64,000 nt of DNA from CALCNS01 sp937897315 (GTDB lineage: Bacteria > Bacillota > JAAYKD01), in assembly GCA_036744005.1 (NCBI GenBank), contig DAINOJ010000004.1:62001-126000 (forward strand). The letters run 5' to 3'. Each line of letters begins with the position of its first letter. Position 1 is the stretch's first letter. Below are positions 12,001 to 18,677 of the stretch, one piece after another. The notes below the pieces were generated by a model that had not been told where the DNA came from, ran no database searches, and was given only the letters and a program-made list of their open reading frames with translations. Position numbers and translations under genes: made by a program.

Positions 12001-14841
12001 ACGACGATGGATTCCGAGACCATCACATTGAACAAATCTGCCGGAACCATACTTAGAATCTTTGCAGCCTCGGTCGTGGATAGTGGAGTCTCCCTCGTGG
12101 TCAAGGATGCCAATGGACTCGATGTGGCCTCCTATGCGGATCTCATCAACCTAGGTGATTTCATCTTAATTGATAATCCGTTAGCAGGAACGTATTCCGT
12201 TACAGTCACCAACACCGATGATGTAGAACGTGGGTTTGCCTTACAAGTGGTGGAACATCCGAATTACGGTGCAGTTGCCGGAGTCTTTGCTACCGGAACC
12301 TATGTTCAAGCTGTGCAAAACACAGCCGGAGAATGGCAAGCGACCATACCGGTAAGTATTTACGAAACCGGACTCGTGAGCGGATTTGGAAATGTAACAT
12401 TGGCCTTGCCTGAACTCGTGAAGAGTGATAACTCTGAAGTGAAAATCACCTTATCTGCGGGAGAAATCGCATTCATGAATGCAGGTTTGCAAGTCTTTGA
12501 GGATGCAGTTACCGGAATTAAGACTTTCGGTAACCCAACCGCCCTTACTCAGCCATTTGACCTGCCTGCAGGCTTCGGTCGTTCTGTCAATGTGGTGATT
12601 AAACCCCAAACCTCGGCAGTGAGTGGAACCTACAATGGTAACTTGGTTCTAACTATTGATCCAACCAATGATAACTTTAACCTCACTTACTCAACGGAGG
12701 GCTGGGTTGACAATGGTGATGGTACCTACTCCAAGACGATTCCAATCATCTTCGTGTTGGATGCAGTAGTTCCGGCAACACCGACCATGACAGCAACTCT
12801 CAAGACCGGAACTAGTAATATTGTTTCAGTCCGCGGAACAGCTGTCCCTGGAGATCAGATTTACATCTATACAGCGGCGCTTGGCACATCAACTCCCGCT
12901 TCTGCTCCAGCTACCGACCCAGTGCGTGGAACCACCCCGGTGGATTCTTTCGGTAATTACAACCTAGAAATCCCCTTTGATGTAACACCGACGTTCTTGG
13001 CTGCCAGCAATAATGGAGAGGTTTACCTCTATGCTAAGGCCGAAGGTCGCAACGGAGCGCTCAGTGCAAATACTGCTACCGTGAAAGTGGTGGTCAGTGC
13101 ATATGACACCACAGCACCGGTTATTACTTTGGAGCAGCCTTATGCCGGCGTCCAGTTAAGCAATCCGGTCAGTATGATTCGATTCAAGGTCTTCGATGGT
13201 GAAAGCATTGTCGATGAAGACACGATTCTTGTGAGTATAGATGGTGGAACATCCATGATAGCTACCTTCAATCGCTACACCAGCCAATACGAAGTGGCGC
13301 TTTCCACTCCCTTGACCAGTGGAACACATAGTTTAAGGATTACCGCTCAGAACGAGATGAACCTCTTAGCGACCAATGACTATGCAATCATCTTGGGGGA
13401 CAGTATTCGAGCAGAATTCATGGTAACGGCAAATGCTTCACCGATTGTTGGGGCTACCATTACCATCAATTCTCAAACGATCACGACTGATGAGACAGGT
13501 AAAGCAGCAGTAGAAATCGGAGCAGGAACATACAACTACACAGTCAGCAAAACTGGATATCTCACACAAAACAACAGTACATCAATTTCGGCTCAAGACT
13601 TCACTGTGGCTGTTCAAATGGTTGCGTCGGCAACGCTTACCTACACGTTTAAGACATCGGATGAAAAGGCTTTGGCTGACGTGAAGTTCACCCTCACAGA
13701 TAAGACGAGTAAAGTTGTCTACAATGCAGCGCTAAGTAACACAAGCGGTCAGACAAACTTACAACTTCCAATTTCAACTTACTCCTATATCATTAGTAAA
13801 ACCGGGTTCATTACACAAAGCGGAGATCTCATCGTTGCTGCTGACAAGGCAGAAACGATTACTCTGGCATCGGATACCCAGTCGACGTTTGGTATAGGTA
13901 TTACAGTACGAGATCAATTGGGTGTGAAGTTATCGGATACCAGTGGCCTCTCGGCAAAACTAAAAGATTCTGCGCAAGCAGAGAAGAGCTTAAGTCCTGT
14001 GTCCGGTGTTGTTTCAGACTTTGTTGCAAATGGATCTTACACCGTTGAAGTTACGGCAACAGGATATACAGTGCAAATCTTATCCGCAGAAATCTTGGGT
14101 AATGCTTATGTGAAAGACATCACCATGGTTCCTTTGGGCTTTAGCATTAATACCGCCACTGAGCAAATTGATTTAAGTGAAGGTTATGTTGCCAATACCA
14201 AGAGTAGCTTTGATGGCAATGCAGTAGTAGATCTCTCGGCGGTCGCTCCGAATTCGGTAGTATATATTAGACCTTCTACCGGTGGAACAGCCCTGCCGAT
14301 TAAGACACCCACAAGATTAGCTAAACCTGCTACCCCGAGTATCACGCAGATCGGAGACCAATCGGTTACCTTGCAAAGCATTACCGGTGCTGAATACAGC
14401 GTAGATGGCACAACCTGGCAAGATTCGACCAGCTTTACTGGGCTGCCGAACTTTGAACAAATCACTTTCCGCACCCGAATGAAAGCTACCTCGACCCACT
14501 TTGCTTCCGAACCTACTTTGGTTGTTCAGTCTCTCATACCGCAACGTGTTTACTTGAGAGAAATCAACGTAGATAGCACAAAGAATGTTCGCTTCACCGT
14601 TGGAAATTACTCCGGTACACTATCCACTGGAGGAACCTTTGTAGTTGCGGTTTACGATGCAAATGGAAAGATGGTAGAAATGAAAACCATGGTTAGCGGA
14701 TCCTTACAAAATGCACAGGAAGTCGAGAAGAGTTTGACGGTACAAAATGGTGGTAGTGGCTATCGCACCAAAGTATTCTTCCTAGGAGACTTCAGTAAAC
14801 TGAAACCGTTATCGGAGAGCTTGGTGTATACAGCTCCTTAA
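1..14841 (+). CDS. Giant multidomain extracellular protein, 5' end outside window
   Basis: The reading frame is open from the first base, so the N-terminus and any signal peptide or SLH anchor lie outside; 4,946 codons are visible. The sequence is Thr/Val/Gly-rich and beta-sandwich-like. Counting from base 1, I see an MG2/invasin-like segment (about 187-300), a carboxypeptidase-regulatory-like segment (about 525-605), a PKD domain with the WDFGDG motif (about 1411-1510), then four CARDB-type domains (about 1519-1980), each opening with a short PDL or ADL-like strand. Another regulatory-like domain lies near 2427-2510. Residues about 3139-3853 are quite different: Ala/Lys/Glu-rich and helical, probably a long stalk or coiled coil. 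The C-terminus returns to Ig-like and repeated carboxypeptidase-regulatory-like domains (about 4470-4630) and stops without LPXTG or a membrane anchor. The likely role is a cell-surface adhesin or S-layer-associated stalk; no catalytic motif is evident. It ends in front of a strong terminator. Confidence 0.85.
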   Translation, partial: LFVDGKSVAAAEIDGIRGYSTVPVVITWTPNKAGPQTFQILVDSMNVLNLEKPSEGVRRVWTTSIDVKQALTMKASPNKEEEDSDFLAVLYTTNDGFIPLKAQLFHESISALPLTPDQDAQVSYTLKRGDTLTAFGDLAYNSISREFEYALPITGDMQTGTYTLEMVGSAGVDSLSTLCNIRIVQSGVVTVETNKTEYKLGEVVRVSGRFLLGGQPAANERVVLDFQLLPRLPEPLKGRDEKGNEIFLTWSAEEIVFVTTDAEGYYSHNFTPFTGEAGDWNIIAFGYQKFLGTGSQTSFKVWGMASSPASLTLVASKNTQFSKEILFRHASPKNPDGDPLTGITAMIVPTSANVGVAASLDTSAMLRVLTPGAETGVVMNVSAGLDCDEIATYDIVFTSDQGAMATTKVTLNLRPATPIPVTDMKTVTVGVNPDSSVSRVITVTNKGKGYLDGLKVTLPTSIPWISVSSIARTRLAPNEGTTFVVNFNPAAGVALGQYQDKLVVSDGTGKFFANVGINAEVSSAKTGGISFRVVDDVGSKIANAEITIVSKEPYTSNVGGVTSEYYPFFNARTDANGIAQFYEKPLGNYDLVVMAQGRRKFISECSVMPSAGAPFMDIVMQNEPISIEWTVIPTTIVDEYEIKLELTFGAQIPAPAFGFNPPWVNIPKNVTEPIMVEANVVNTGLIAITDVVASVVREQKGATGISIVGGGYIGEIPAHSSARIRLQIQPGVYNLPFTKDSYGNAKNFIKLEGTYVSFDPDTGLPVDPAMMVSGALPMYNPSETTVKLDVRLPDAPGKVVQEELKLPEGQIEELRYVANSGANREELLKEGGATAYEIVKLSLSQTATLERQAFDATLKITNGYPEYALQNLRVDVTVTDEAGLDVTNKNFVIATGLQGITDVDGNGSLAAGTAMTATWQIIPGSDLGGTTMAGKVYFAKALISYYVNGRLVQTQTDGVPITILPQPKLTLNYYVPHNILSNTPFKLAVTVENSGYGEAKNLNINSGQLQITTNQAGLLTDFEILSSSFGSNTGNQFKLEFGNIAPATYSETTDPITNEVKGVWTPTKVTGYWLVRWNLPVEGDEEPYKGEFRDFKATLTHKDYKGVQLNPLIVAVTTSIIGKEDVLKGEFGDGAMSVVNEGNTGFPDFLMNLSSGLRIPIFVPDKVTTTIAYSQNNNGITVQVTKPAATLDYNSVRYQIILIPEPEGSASISAVKRGLSADDATPVTLSFSNYWKDYGNIYIVDQIPVRYKADGSREFVDSWYTVEFGSGVKLSDFGYSRFLYTPANPGDEGAISVGIEGAGLFLKDTVYYDTGIQPDEKDGDLRLRVMLDNRSKNVESGSIVFTVKNSKGTTVHNSETAFANLQPYVTQYVFCDAWTPAEGGVYTVTTELKSGGSLTGRKVTGEVVINSLPFSNTGPDIANAVVNQPVRFDASRSYDKDGTIMSYVWDFGDGESGYGLTPTHTYIKSGTFKVKLFVTDNNLSTTWPPTLVGGVPVESEITDQNEFSVMQITVLEDRPDLFVETLSFSDDTPDENTSFTVTARIRNGTENGLAGGLKPTPGPFLVGFYMDDVYQGYIRVENTIDVNTTKDVVFQMTMPAGGAPHKISAVANDLGKYIEEADFDNNRLDWVINGTQTAFADLVLSTLSVGAAPGLASGDTLAWNAGVPIAVQVKNEGSAPAGNFKVLAYANDTLIGSEFVQGLAVGATANVTFSWKPETSDDYTIRAIADGPVSAAVEMVESNNSKQQVFTNLLVTYPDLIIENVKTSLTGSIVPQGTNVILFATIKNTGQAPANLPTKAYFYVDQRFIGATEFITSGSLAKDASAIVSVVWKNPDFGGQEVLVIVDPDNKIKESNEGNNNGTFRFAAPLQVTQAQLTVTSIANDLTSITYGNTVISKVAIKNTGDRDITKAFDTSFYVNHVKIGEQKIESLAAGGTATVSFTWKADQTPTGTYTLRTFADSTTTMSMSNRSLATMSQTVNVAHGLLADAKWDVTAFSMDQNPVLQLRVASTETPWSPLSTANVTAQLVKLTVSGETTTEELVGTSFALTYDPVSGLYKATLTAPVLAGSYRVKFQATSGAVIVNTQSDLQFSNNFKVNMTNTDLQSYGIGANFNATGRVTDEAGAGLTGVAVTVMVIGEETWKFDGTTTADGTFTIAVKLPKDCGGAYTMRAVATKENINKQSGDIVFYIDGLNVAVAPKVSIVQGYDKMIGGFIHNLGVLAEEGVVIGFSGLPAGFTIDKVKDVPNSIPAESEAEFQIKLTAASDLPVGQFVVQITANETSTPIEVEIVEAKPILTINLIGEAEANNENLVRDTLAMSLRQNEMKSSVIQVTNRGTSAITGLQVECDLPFVRFSATPEGGYTVQPSNKGYTIRDEQGVASIVVTASPNALVKTGVYNSKIILTYDNGDPKTIPVIISVGNESVATLTYEVRNNNHVVQTDATVRLVGIVAQKDPVIHEAKTNAQGQVTFTNIPAGPYQLIVSKDFHSTLETAVDIPALINRVPQIVTLTKQLISFGFDATEENIVTTSSTQSVGYDSVLYKAKQLAESTEPQIQPNLPADEQQFWYLSGRILNKISYRNPSTTIALKDVQFEIIDGTGLPVNALTLKTDTGQSPIRYIGDLAPGQVIDVIWNMDVDRIFEIATVTALNTTGKFQLTFDATKVNEAMLNAYIAANDPVGNGTISLVAGSYTGSGDSTAEVQVTADSQGDYRIPDGRIPVYYGNQAYHFDGTIKATGKRADNDATVETLVPVRLRYLPPQYEIWGSGRGGEDETGQRSYADAYAENPGLEQNISMEAAFPSATGQLRVIKYSQNFLKEMGYGAPEVPEENEGTAGMSFGFASGAGFASQAVGLKMSLTNTSDIAPMKDLKVRLVLTDNGYDSNGNLLPGGSMLFPQVTIKATTSQGSAVTVDGYNVIIPELKINETLKLEAQMKLDEIQDIYSSIAAFSPAIAELLQNKATGKIFARFEYEYNEAKSNGGFTPSAEDPLSTLYKQLNSTARAFELKQQPKIYISYDLEQISGDQFQLIATVSNLGEGKAEGVFVNTPVMPETDYKFIVLSATSSKYTTLKDGMVQLGTIMPTQTEHVYFTLKRIEATQAKIGTKQSLGKLAEMPSMPVKSQISNNMVVTPMKLEAMNTNKAAYNFNAIKTELGFLKNNIENLVDKTVSELARSVIDQYDYTRTLTGAVGISKVYDMTAGIANLIGWLKSMYELPEKLKGAFKSADEELKEVLEGKVLSMDEYKLFAATEQAYQSYGTQFFNVFSSSVSWFNKWFGNSYNDYVSAASDAWNVYSEAKKGIQGVEQIADYEVKANQAVATLEKAAKIIDAATLATSNSERDRLTKEGQVYLESAMVLIQEANAIKAAKLEFFQSIAGGRSVGWIGGEVNRAYESAAKAWINQIDVTIQETLKVIAVKLQAIIAVNDLVEAAEGLKTSANTMTAINKEAKQILDATNKMLSDVGYVPNQSVVDYLATFGKSNTVVEYAKSWLSSKLQIVDMASLENIAKTTPTLVKNLGNLAQSIRDEKSPTMAKIIDMIFASIFPDNTTVAKTKYGAFFTKEFTENAPNTNYTSNTFVVYAVTQAIKLSAHQVIDLDAYDKAVKQLAASNITNSRAQMDAAVNAATRKSNIFRMVDEAQADLQVAMDMIQKYIDQDVNVTAYYPSSQVLAYVKSLNTQIKGMVTSNGTTPLSNTRIGRYRNLWIYTADGMDLVPEQITLYEVYQLQMAVDQSIAEGYDAVFKRHLLNQIKDIETRMIATSTALGMFSAMGPIPGTLSAIAGTAAQMISTADMTKALDGLDSTILTKLAKQIGELAVNTTLMVNKEVSIASSLLGVFNTLENWRKVDPELPITVLAHSAADVAMENGTLEGASQVSLTLRNDHSGTVTVSPIVEVYDSYGLVSSVQMKAQSMMPGQSATWKDTVLVPHNALRDSGGYIAVFTFEASEAETMTIAPTYGPFTAAFNAHNRATLERMKVDDANDGKNTVVVATQPMGGYLDAKDGTTMDSETITLNKSAGTILRIFAASVVDSGVSLVVKDANGLDVASYADLINLGDFILIDNPLAGTYSVTVTNTDDVERGFALQVVEHPNYGAVAGVFATGTYVQAVQNTAGEWQATIPVSIYETGLVSGFGNVTLALPELVKSDNSEVKITLSAGEIAFMNAGLQVFEDAVTGIKTFGNPTALTQPFDLPAGFGRSVNVVIKPQTSAVSGTYNGNLVLTIDPTNDNFNLTYSTEGWVDNGDGTYSKTIPIIFVLDAVVPATPTMTATLKTGTSNIVSVRGTAVPGDQIYIYTAALGTSTPASAPATDPVRGTTPVDSFGNYNLEIPFDVTPTFLAASNNGEVYLYAKAEGRNGALSANTATVKVVVSAYDTTAPVITLEQPYAGVQLSNPVSMIRFKVFDGESIVDEDTILVSIDGGTSMIATFNRYTSQYEVALSTPLTSGTHSLRITAQNEMNLLATNDYAIILGDSIRAEFMVTANASPIVGATITINSQTITTDETGKAAVEIGAGTYNYTVSKTGYLTQNNSTSISAQDFTVAVQMVASATLTYTFKTSDEKALADVKFTLTDKTSKVVYNAALSNTSGQTNLQLPISTYSYIISKTGFITQSGDLIVAADKAETITLASDTQSTFGIGITVRDQLGVKLSDTSGLSAKLKDSAQAEKSLSPVSGVVSDFVANGSYTVEVTATGYTVQILSAEILGNAYVKDITMVPLGFSINTATEQIDLSEGYVANTKSSFDGNAVVDLSAVAPNSVVYIRPSTGGTALPIKTPTRLAKPATPSITQIGDQSVTLQSITGAEYSVDGTTWQDSTSFTGLPNFEQITFRTRMKATSTHFASEPTLVVQSLIPQRVYLREINVDSTKNVRFTVGNYSGTLSTGGTFVVAVYDANGKMVEMKTMVSGSLQNAQEVEKSLTVQNGGSGYRTKVFFLGDFSKLKPLSESLVYTAP

Positions 14842-14851
14842 GCAAACAAAC

Positions 14852-14893
14852 AAAAGGACCGAGAATCTCATGCGAGATTCTCGGTCCTTTTTT
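14852..14893. terminator. Bidirectional intrinsic terminator
   Basis: A perfect 18-bp stem (14852-14869 with 14874-14891) with a four-base ATGC loop is flanked by A-runs on the left and T-runs on the right. It can therefore end both the giant surface gene (+) and the glycosyltransferase operon (-), whose last stop codon is at 14909. Confidence 0.93.
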
Positions 14894-14908
14894 GCATTAG
14901 CAACAGTA

Positions 14909-16045
14909 TTAGTCCGTAGGGTGGTTATTTTTCTGATACCATTGAATCGCAAAATCGCACAACTCCGTGGTGCCGTGGCATTTGCCCAGGACATCAATGG
15001 CTTTTCGGATTGTTTCCACCCGTTTTGGATGAGAAAATAAATTATAGACCGCTTCGTCCACAGAGAAGGTCTCTGTGGCATAAAGAGCGAGTCCATTGTT
15101 GAGCATAAATTCCACGTTACGGTGTTCTTGACCGGGTATCGGGTTGATCATAATCATGGGTAAGCCCTTTGCTAAGGCTTCTGATGTAGTCAGACCACCC
15201 GGCTTGGTAATAATACAGTCGCTGGCATCCATCATGATGTCGACATTGTTGACAAATCCAAAAATCCGAAAATCTTTCTTCAATTTCATGAGTTTCAACT
15301 CTCGGTAGAGACTTTTGTTGTTGCCGCAAACGACCAAAGCTTGAAAATCCAACGGAAGACAATCGAGTTGCTCAATGGTCTTCTCAATATTACCATATCC
15401 CATGGAACCGCTCATCACCATGAGGGTGCGCTTGTTCGGGTCGAGTTCCAACAGCTTTCTGGCTTCTAGCTGGTCTATCCTCTTCGAAAATTTGGGATGA
15501 ACCGGAATGCCAATCGGCAACATTTTCTCCAAAGAAATGTTCTTGCGTTGTAATCCGTACGCTAATAAATCGCTACCGACGACAAAGTAATCTAAATTTG
15601 CGGTCTCTTGCCAGAGGGGATGAATGGTATAATCGGTAACGATATTAATCGTTAAGGTGTTATCCAAAAGTTTATTCGTCCGCATGGCGCTCAACATACA
15701 AGAAGCTAACACATGGGTACTGATGATCACGTCGGCATGATGACCGGTAATGGCATCCTGAACTTCTCGGCTCAGTACTTTGTTGACTAAACGTGTGATC
15801 GAATACTTTGAGGAGGGCTCTGTAACACGGTCCATCATTTGATAAATCTTATGATACGCCCTTGGTGCATAGGTGGTGCTGAGCAAATACCCTCTAGATA
15901 ACGTAAGGTTTACCAAACTACTGATTTCACCTACGACATCCATGATTTCGCAGTCGACTCCTTGCTGAATAAACTGATCCGCTACCGCCTTCGCCGTGGC
16001 AAAATGACCCTGCCCGGTAGACACAGATAGAATTAAAACTTTCAT
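14909..16045 (-). CDS. MGDG-synthase/UgtP-type processive glycosyltransferase
   Basis: 378 residues. The N-terminus has the MGDG synthase signature, a buried strand followed by STGQGHFATA (residues 9-18), and the C-terminal half has the GT-B donor-binding motif ITKPGGLTTSEA followed by a conserved NPIPGQE segment. This matches GT28-related diacylglycerol glucosyl/galactosyltransferases, which add sugars from UDP-sugars to diacylglycerol at the inner face of the membrane to make glycolipids and lipoteichoic-acid anchors. Length is typical (370-390). The ATG is preceded by GAGGTG seven bases upstream. It is the last gene of a three-gene minus-strand operon, 11 bp after the nucleotidyltransferase. 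The acceptor and sugar cannot be told from sequence; a UDP-GlcNAc-using MurG relative is less likely. Confidence 0.85.
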   Translation of the reverse strand: MKVLILSVSTGQGHFATAKAVADQFIQQGVDCEIMDVVGEISSLVNLTLSRGYLLSTTYAPRAYHKIYQMMDRVTEPSSKYSITRLVNKVLSREVQDAITGHHADVIISTHVLASCMLSAMRTNKLLDNTLTINIVTDYTIHPLWQETANLDYFVVGSDLLAYGLQRKNISLEKMLPIGIPVHPKFSKRIDQLEARKLLELDPNKRTLMVMSGSMGYGNIEKTIEQLDCLPLDFQALVVCGNNKSLYRELKLMKLKKDFRIFGFVNNVDIMMDASDCIITKPGGLTTSEALAKGLPMIMINPIPGQEHRNVEFMLNNGLALYATETFSVDEAVYNLFSHPKRVETIRKAIDVLGKCHGTTELCDFAIQWYQKNNHPTD

Positions 16046-16056
16046 TATGTATCACC

Positions 16057-16935
16057 TCAGTAAATTTCTTTAACATCTTTCGGTAATTTTTGAATATGCT
16101 TCACAAATGCCACGCTGTTATGTTGTTGCAAGCCATCGAATTCAAAATGAAAAGCTTGGGCAACTTCCAAAGCGATTTCATGATATAAGGCTTCCATAGT
16201 ATATAGTGCTTGCCAAATGCTATCTGCATTTCCAGAAGGATACGTGTCATAAACCCTTTGCATGATGTCTTTTGACAAGTATAAAGGAAAATACTTTCCA
16301 GACTTTCCGGTAGACACTTCCCAACCATGATGTAGGCCAACATGCCAGTTCAGCATAATCAGCAACTTAGGACGCAAATACTGAAAGCAATCTAGGGCAT
16401 AGAGAAGCTCATTTCGCCACAACCCCTTAGCAACATAGGGTAGAACCCAGTAAAAATCATTGCAACGTGCGAAGAAAAGTTCTGCCGTTGGAGGTTGTAT
16501 CCAATAAGAGCGATCAGAGGATGTGGGTATGGGAGGTAAGTAATTGGCTCTTTCCCATAGGGGAACGGTCAAGGAGTCGCTTCCGTATTCTTCCTTCATG
16601 ACATCAAGCGTCTGTATGGTGAGGTCCAAGCGAGTGCCGTCGGCAAATTGCATCAGCCAAGCATAACGGCGTTGAAAGTCAAGAGATTCTCCTAAAAGAG
16701 TGTCCAAGTAATCGGGTTCTTCAAGCAGTAATAGGGTGCCAAAACGATGAATCCAATTGTGATCTTGAATAAAAGGCCTCGTTTCTGAAACGACGAAAAC
16801 GATATCGTAGTCTTGAAAAATGTCTTTTGTAGCATTGGGATTGGCACGGGAGCCATTCATGTAAACAGCCAAAATGCGCGAATCATTCTGTGCGGTATGT
16901 AATATGAGGTGAATCATTTCTTGCTCTGTTCTCAT
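16057..16935 (-). CDS. ANT(6)/AadE-like aminoglycoside nucleotidyltransferase
   Basis: 292 residues from the ATG at 16935, chosen because GAGGT lies six bases upstream; the longer frame to 16965 has no such site. The nucleotidyltransferase fold is shown by NGSRANPNA followed by the metal-binding DYDIVFVV strand, the pattern of streptomycin 6-adenylyltransferases (AadE/ANT(6)). A DLTIQTLD-like segment provides the third acidic strand, and the helical C-terminal domain with HHGWEVSTGKSGK is also typical of the family. These enzymes transfer AMP from ATP to streptomycin. The start overlaps the aldolase stop as ATGA, so translation is coupled. Its place in an operon with an aldolase and a glycolipid transferase, and the chromosomal base composition, suggest an intrinsic chromosomal homologue rather than a recently acquired resistance gene; substrate is unproven. 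Confidence 0.85.
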   Translation of the reverse strand: MRTEQEMIHLILHTAQNDSRILAVYMNGSRANPNATKDIFQDYDIVFVVSETRPFIQDHNWIHRFGTLLLLEEPDYLDTLLGESLDFQRRYAWLMQFADGTRLDLTIQTLDVMKEEYGSDSLTVPLWERANYLPPIPTSSDRSYWIQPPTAELFFARCNDFYWVLPYVAKGLWRNELLYALDCFQYLRPKLLIMLNWHVGLHHGWEVSTGKSGKYFPLYLSKDIMQRVYDTYPSGNADSIWQALYTMEALYHEIALEVAQAFHFEFDGLQQHNSVAFVKHIQKLPKDVKEIY

Positions 16936-17717
16936 GATTGGACCTCGTCCGCAGGTTGTATACAAGTTCTATGCTTTAAGTAGGGTGACGAAGCGAAAGA
17001 CAGCAGAGTGGTTAGATGCGTGTAATAGTAGCGAACTCCCTGGGTTAAGCGCTTCTGCGTAAGCTCGATGTTCCCGGCAGTTCCTGCGATTTTGCCTGTC
17101 TGAACGATTCGTTGTATGGCATTGTCAATGACCGGCTTCACCAAAGGATGTGAGGATTCCCCGGGATAACCCAAAGACTGAGATAAATCCGAAGGCCCAA
17201 TGAAACAAACATCAACACCCTCCACGGCTGCAATGGTTTCTATGTGTTCTAAAGCTGCACGATCTTCAATTTGCACACAAATCAAGGTTTCGCTGTTGGA
17301 TTTTTTTGTATATTCTGCCATAGAACCTTGGAACCCATATTTTGCCGCACGGGTTCCTACAGCCACACTACGGGTTCCCATAGGAGGATATTTAACGGCC
17401 TGAACAATACGGTAGGCCTCCTCGGCATTAGAAACGTGTGGCGCTTGAATTCCTTTTGCTCCCCGGTCCATGTATTGGCCAATCAGCTCCAAATCATTCT
17501 TATAAGGACGCACAATCGGTGTAATATGATTGGCTTCCGCTGCAACAATCATGGCTTCAACGGTTTCCAAGTTCAAAGAACCGTGCTCACAGTCGAGGAG
17601 CACCCAATCATATCCTAATAGACCGGCCATTTCTACCAGTTGAATCGATGGAATCATCACAGATAAACCTAAGACTGGTAGATGAGATTGTAGCTTTTTT
17701 TTCATAGGGTTTTCCAT
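16932..17717 (-). CDS. HpcH/HpaI-family class II aldolase
   Basis: 261 residues, normal family length. The TIM-barrel family of 2-keto-3-deoxy acid aldolases and citrate-lyase-like enzymes is recognised from LLDCEHGSLN near residue 41 (catalytic His region), IVRPYKND with the phosphate/carboxylate-binding Arg, GAKGIQAPHV, and the metal-binding Glu and Asp in VQIED and FIGPSDLS. The reaction would be reversible retro-aldol cleavage of a 4-hydroxy-2-oxo acid to pyruvate and an aldehyde, needing a divalent metal. It is the first gene of the operon; its stop overlaps the start of the nucleotidyltransferase by four bases. AAGGATG lies five bases before the ATG. The physiological substrate cannot be read from sequence. 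Confidence 0.85.
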   Translation of the reverse strand: MENPMKKKLQSHLPVLGLSVMIPSIQLVEMAGLLGYDWVLLDCEHGSLNLETVEAMIVAAEANHITPIVRPYKNDLELIGQYMDRGAKGIQAPHVSNAEEAYRIVQAVKYPPMGTRSVAVGTRAAKYGFQGSMAEYTKKSNSETLICVQIEDRAALEHIETIAAVEGVDVCFIGPSDLSQSLGYPGESSHPLVKPVIDNAIQRIVQTGKIAGTAGNIELTQKRLTQGVRYYYTHLTTLLSFASSPYLKHRTCIQPADEVQS

Positions 17718-17786
17718 AAAATCATCCTTCTTCTCATGGGTTACAAAATCCTATTCGATTTACTTCACGAAGATTCCTTGATTTTA

Positions 17787-17829
17787 GAAAAAAACGACTG
17801 TTGCCTCCCTCAATAAGCAACAGCCGTTT
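17787..17829 (-). terminator. Intrinsic terminator after the dppA pair
   Basis: Stem 17792-17804 pairs with 17817-17829 with one mismatch. On the minus strand the stem is followed by a run of seven T. It lies 16 bp after the downstream dppA stop. Confidence 0.85.
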
Positions 17830-17844
17830 AAGAAAATGAAAAAG

Positions 17845-18657
17845 CTAGTTCGCCAAGGCAATCATCGTGCGTAATATGCGGAAGGCTTCCATAAAGGTCT
17901 TGCCGGTGCATCGCAATGTGACACCATCAATTCGTTCTGAGCTAGGGCAACGAGAGGCGTTATCGGCTAACCCACTGTTATGGCAGACCATTTCAATGAC
18001 GACCGGGCGGCCAGGGATGAAGGGTTTTACAGTAGGAATATTGGCATAGGCTTTCTTTGCTCCTTCTTCGATGAGTGCGCAGGCTTTTTCGAGCGGTAAA
18101 TGAAGTGCCGAATATCGGGTAATGGATTCCTTAACGGTTACCGTTTCAATTTGGGGTAACGTTTTCTTAATATCGGCACAAATGGTTTGATCTCCCGTGA
18201 GGAAAATGACCGGCAGATTCAAATCCCCAGCGATGGCGGCATTGATTACAGCTTCACTGGCAGCAACACCATTGATGCGAATTTCAGATACCGTACCACC
18301 GGAGATGGTGTGACTTAAAATGCCTTGGTCACCGTTCTTGGCATGATATCCCACAAATGCTACGGCGTCGAAACCAAGCTGTACCCCTTCCATCATGGAA
18401 AGGTGTTTCGGCGAGCCGCTGAGTAAGCGAACGTCCGGGTGCAACTCTTCAATAAGAATATTACGCATCGAACCATGACTATCGTTGACAACAACTTCGG
18501 TGGCACCTGCAGCGAAAAAGCCACGGGCGGCAGCATTGACTTCTTTGGTCATTTGCAAGCGAGCGCGAGAATACTCGGCACCACCGGTAGGACCGCATTG
18601 GTCACCATGAACGACTCCGGTAATTCCTTCAATGTCGGCAGAAATAAAAATCTTCAT
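17845..18657 (-). CDS. dppA: DppA-family D-aminopeptidase (M55), copy 2
   Basis: 270 residues, the usual length of zinc D-aminopeptidases of family M55, which split D-amino acids such as D-Ala from short peptides and help recycle cell-wall peptides. The expected metal ligands are present: Asp8 and Glu10 in SADIEG, His61 in NDSHGS, His105 in GYHAKNGD and Glu134 in ASEAVI. The proposed nucleophilic His116 is in LSHTIS. AAAGGAGG stands before the ATG. The gene follows its paralogue with a 20-bp gap and is closely similar along the whole length, so this is a tandem duplication. Both copies keep every catalytic residue. No dpp transport genes accompany them here. Confidence 0.9.
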   Translation of the reverse strand: MKIFISADIEGITGVVHGDQCGPTGGAEYSRARLQMTKEVNAAARGFFAAGATEVVVNDSHGSMRNILIEELHPDVRLLSGSPKHLSMMEGVQLGFDAVAFVGYHAKNGDQGILSHTISGGTVSEIRINGVAASEAVINAAIAGDLNLPVIFLTGDQTICADIKKTLPQIETVTVKESITRYSALHLPLEKACALIEEGAKKAYANIPTVKPFIPGRPVVIEMVCHNSGLADNASRCPSSERIDGVTLRCTGKTFMEAFRILRTMIALAN

Positions 18658-18677
18658 GTTTGTTCCTCCTTTAATTA

